From: Bacteroidales bacterium
Lineage (GTDB): Bacteria; Bacteroidota; Bacteroidia; Bacteroidales; UBA932
NCBI GenBank assembly: GCA_017412645.1
Contig: JAFPWX010000003.1
Location: 1-64,000 of the forward strand
Direction: 5' to 3'
Length of the DNA stretch: 64,000 nucleotides
In this document: positions 61,641 to 64,000 of the stretch, one piece after another
Layout of the letters: every line of letters begins with the position of its first letter
How positions within the stretch are numbered: position 1 is the stretch's first letter
The notes under the pieces: model-generated
Seen by the model: the letters and a program-made list of their open reading frames with translations, nothing else
Database searches by the model: none
What the model was told of the DNA's origin: nothing
Position numbers and translations under genes: made by a program

Positions 61641-63355
61641 CGTACCGTAATCTCCTTTTCGATATAATCAGTGCTTCCGTCTTTCAGGAAAACCTCTGCC
61701 TTGAGCACTCCACTGCCTGGGATGGTGAAGAGTCCGTCGGCCTGTGTTTCTACTTCAGTGCCGTTCCAGTACCATACCACCCTTTCAACGCCAGCTGCAT
61801 TGAAAACCTGCAACGGGATTCTGGCCCCTGAGGCGAAACTACCGTCCTGATTTCTTTTGGCCCCCTTGAGATAAATGAAAGGAATGGAACCGCTGCGCAT
61901 CGACAGTGTACTGGCCGACATGGCCGCGGAGAAGAACGGGCTGCCGTTTTTCATTATGTGCACAGCAACCCTGTAGGTCGTGGCGGGGGAGAGGCCGCCG
62001 ATGGTACAGCTCCATCGGTTTTCTTCCAGCAGAGTCCCCTTTGTAACTGAAAGCGTGTCTGCGCCTCTTGTGCAGACTACTCTGCAACTGTCGATTCCGG
62101 AGATGGCGGCGTCGCACTTCCAGCTGAGAATTACAGAATTCTGGAAGGGAATGACCCCGAGTCCGGAAATGGGTCTCGTGAGATTGAAAGTGACGACCCC
62201 GTCGGCGCTCTGCGTGATTCCGCTGATAGCAAGCGGGGAGATGCTGCCGTCCCAGAAACGGAATGCCGGCGCTGTTTCGGAAGCGAAGCTATCCATCGAA
62301 CCGAAGGGGAAGAAAGCGGAAAGGGTGTCTGGTGCCTGCAGCTCTACGCACTGATGAGCCGGGTTGCAGTTTACGCGGTTCTTTTCCCAGCGCTCGGCTG
62401 CGGTAAGATTTCGGGCATCCCAGGTGCTCCATCCGGCGTTCCCGTCTGAACGGTCGTAATGATAGATGACAAGGCCGCGTCCGCCGATAAGGGTGTCCCA
62501 GCCACGATTCAATCGCGATTCGGCCAGAAAGACTTCCCCATCGCTGGGTCCTTCGAAAATGAAATAGCGGCCCTGCCGGTCGATGGGTTCGAGTGTGTAA
62601 GTTCCAACCGTGTCGATCTTTTCTCCAAGACCAGCATCGAGAGTATAGTAGTCCGGGGCACAGAAGTTTGGAGGCCAGTGCCCGCCTCCGTTCTGGTTGC
62701 CGCAGTCCATAAGGGAAAGGCAGCCCCAAAGAGCAGGGGAGACGCCGCCGCTGCCGTCGCCGTCGGTGTCGTACCAGTCGGGAAGCCCCAGAATGTGGCC
62801 GTATTCATGGGCGAGATTGCCTATTCCGGTGAATTTCCCGTCTGCTCCAAGTTCACAGGCTATACCATAGCACGCTATCTTGTACTTGCCAACGCTGTAA
62901 TTGCCTTTTATGTTGATGAATTGAGGGCGAAACAGGGAGTTGTTCAGAGAGTCAACTTCGGATTTACCGGGAACCAGTACAAGCAGATCCCGGAGTTCCG
63001 CTACCGGAGGATTGATAAATTCCGCAATGGAAAGGGAATCGGCTGCCTGTTGACAAGCCTGCACCACTGCGCGGTACATTTGGACATCGGAGCCGCTGGT
63101 GCTGTTTGCCCCGTATACGCCGTGGTTTTCGTCTATGGTGATGAGCGGTCCTTTTGTGAATGTGAATTCAGGCTCTCCGTGAAACTGAGCGTTGTAATAG
63201 AGCGTGAGGCTATCGGCCAGACCCTGGAAAGAAGTAGCGTCGCTACTGAACTGGAGGTCCTTAAACTGAACGAAAAGCAGGAGTACCTTCCTTTCGGTCG
63301 CAAACGATGCCACAGTTAGGAAAATGCTCGCTATTATGATGCCCAGTCGCTTCAT
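61637..63355 (-). CDS. M6 family metalloprotease (immune-inhibitor-A-like)
   Basis: The 572-residue product from the ATG at 63355 has a signal peptide (about 1-19). The zinc motif HEYGHILGLPD at residues 183-193 (HExxHxxGxxD form) is followed by a Met-turn region SLMDCGNQN. C-terminal beta-sandwich modules (about 395-570), possibly FN3-like and Ig-like, complete it. A secreted peptidase is implied. The minus-strand -7 box TATCTTTG lies near 63374-63381. The gene ends inside the start of the small lipoprotein gene. Confidence 0.88.
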   Translation of the reverse strand: MKRLGIIIASIFLTVASFATERKVLLLFVQFKDLQFSSDATSFQGLADSLTLYYNAQFHGEPEFTFTKGPLITIDENHGVYGANSTSGSDVQMYRAVVQACQQAADSLSIAEFINPPVAELRDLLVLVPGKSEVDSLNNSLFRPQFINIKGNYSVGKYKIACYGIACELGADGKFTGIGNLAHEYGHILGLPDWYDTDGDGSGGVSPALWGCLSLMDCGNQNGGGHWPPNFCAPDYYTLDAGLGEKIDTVGTYTLEPIDRQGRYFIFEGPSDGEVFLAESRLNRGWDTLIGGRGLVIYHYDRSDGNAGWSTWDARNLTAAERWEKNRVNCNPAHQCVELQAPDTLSAFFPFGSMDSFASETAPAFRFWDGSISPLAISGITQSADGVVTFNLTRPISGLGVIPFQNSVILSWKCDAAISGIDSCRVVCTRGADTLSVTKGTLLEENRWSCTIGGLSPATTYRVAVHIMKNGSPFFSAAMSASTLSMRSGSIPFIYLKGAKRNQDGSFASGARIPLQVFNAAGVERVVWYWNGTEVETQADGLFTIPGSGVLKAEVFLKDGSTDYIEKEITVR

Positions 63356-63407
63356 GGGAAAAGCTATCAGAAACAAAGATAGCGTTTTGCGAGCAAATAA
63401 AAAAGTT

Positions 63408-63439
63408 AAGGGCCGGGAACCTCACGGCTTCCGACCCTT
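63408..63439 (-). terminator. Terminator of the histone H1-like gene
   Basis: An imperfect stem begins AAGGGTCGG on the minus strand and closes with CCGGCCCTT, followed by a T-rich run. A second hairpin, TAAAACC / GGTTTTA enclosing CCTGCA / TGCAGG, lies at about 63450-63488 between it and the gene. Confidence 0.7.
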
Positions 63440-63525
63440 AGACGTGTACTAAAACCTAAACCTGCAACATAGATGCAGGTGGTTTTAGAAACGTTGCATC
63501 GTTTATTGAAAAAAAACGAAAAAAC

Positions 63526-63699
63526 TTACTTTGCAGCCTCGACGGAAGCCTTGCGGAATTCCTTGAGGTCCTTCATGAGGGCCAGAGCGGCCTTGCGGGC
63601 GCGTGCGCCAGCGGCCTTGTTACCCTTGTTGAGCTGAGCGGCGGCATTCACCTGGAAGAGCTCGATGTTTGCATTGATCTTTTCGACAAGCTTTTTCAT
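63526..63699 (-). CDS. Histone H1-like DNA-binding protein
   Basis: This 57-residue basic, Ala/Lys-rich protein, MKKLVEKINANIELFQVN, has a GNKAAGARARKAALALMKDL core. It matches the small histone H1-like (Hc1-type) proteins common in Bacteroidota, which bind DNA and may shape the nucleoid. It has its own terminator and stands alone between pth and the M6 protease gene. Confidence 0.85.
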   Translation of the reverse strand: MKKLVEKINANIELFQVNAAAQLNKGNKAAGARARKAALALMKDLKEFRKASVEAAK

Positions 63700-63820
63700 G
63701 ATAATTGGATTTAATGGTTTATAAAAATAGTGTTGGTTTGCGTTCTTTTAGCGGTTAAACCGGTGCAATTTATTGAAATTTCGGGAAATAAGCAAATTTT
63801 ACGCGAAAAAAACAGCCTAT

Positions 63821-64000
63821 TTAAACAATTTTTGCGTTTACACTATTCATTGCCCGGTCAATTCCTGTCAAAACCCACTCCTGTATGCCTGAGGCCACTT
63901 TTGCGCACAACTCGGGCATTTGGGAGAGTTGCTCTTCGGAAAGCCTGCCAAGAACATAGTCGATTTGTTCCCCTTCGTGGAAGTCGTGCCCCACTCCCAT
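63821..64000 (-). CDS. pth: Peptidyl-tRNA hydrolase, C-terminal part (runs off the window)
   Basis: The last 59 residues before the stop are visible. GVGHDFHEGEQIDYVLGRLS matches the family's substrate-groove segment (usually GIG-x-DF-x-x-G-x-QVDYVLG), and a C-terminal helix ends NSVNAKIV. The active-site N-terminal part lies beyond base 64,000. The first visible Met is internal, not the start. Confidence 0.72.
   Translation of the reverse strand: MGVGHDFHEGEQIDYVLGRLSEEQLSQMPELCAKVASGIQEWVLTGIDRAMNSVNAKIV

Overview
This 64 kb window looks like a chromosomal segment from a member of the Bacteroidales (Bacteroidota). The evidence is a SusC/SusD pair with its own ECF sigma factor and FecR anti-sigma factor, many lipoproteins with a short lipobox, families such as DUF3078, BT_3928-like DoxX and a histone H1-like protein, an archaeal/eukaryotic-type ProS, and promoters of the Bacteroidota form (a TAnnTTTG box, often only 4-8 bases before the start codon). 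The coding GC looks moderately high. An uncultured gut or rumen lineage is my inference; no 16S gene is present to settle it.

Layout. Positions 1-5.2 kb are an accessory block: a Fic AMP-transferase, a GNAT/YoaP protein, an XRE regulator, a CoiA-like nuclease and an AT-rich DUF3800 protein. It ends at a 17-bp copy of the 3' end of the initiator tRNA-Met gene, whose intact copy lies at 5480-5552, which suggests a decayed tRNA-linked island. hisS and sppA follow, with divergent overlapping promoters.

Positions 8.79-27.04 kb hold one long co-directional, tightly coupled locus. It comprises a beta-helix/SGNH-hydrolase lipoprotein, ECF sigma, FecR, SusC, SusD, three more beta-helix lipoproteins, an alpha/alpha-barrel lipoprotein, a 44-residue peptide gene, an endonuclease/exonuclease/phosphatase-fold lipoprotein and a GH65-type enzyme. 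Four paralogous beta-helix lipoproteins within one sigma/anti-sigma-controlled SusCD locus is the most system-like feature here, and its substrate is not obvious.

Positions 27.0-33.5 kb are a minus-strand housekeeping operon (proS, DUF3078, tilS, tmk, BT_3928-like, folP). Positions 33.6-46.3 kb run on the plus strand: a Tyr/Ser-rich lipoprotein, a FadL-like outer-membrane protein, lpxD, an unfused lpxC, lpxA, a WbqC-QueH fusion, a minimal rimP, nusA, infB and a GlpT-type transporter. Positions 46.5-48.0 kb carry a RAYT-type Y1 transposase and a DEDDh exonuclease. From 48.0 kb onward the minus strand dominates: tadA, a prolyl oligopeptidase, bcp, a GNAT gene, rpmH, rsmG, an RNA polymerase sigma factor, polA, rmuC, a LolC/FtsX-like permease, rbfA, tyrS, a lipoprotein, an M6 protease, a histone H1-like gene and the 3' end of pth. 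tRNA-Gln and tpiA lie on the plus strand among them.

Three repeat systems stand out. (1) A 107-bp REP-like element lies just upstream of the RAYT transposase, and a diverged copy of identical length lies downstream of rmuC. (2) Palindromic insertions with terminal inverted repeats of about 25 bp sit in-frame inside two protein-coding genes (the WbqC-QueH gene and polA) and add about 44-59 codons each. (3) A GC-rich hairpin block adjoins the initiator tRNA gene.
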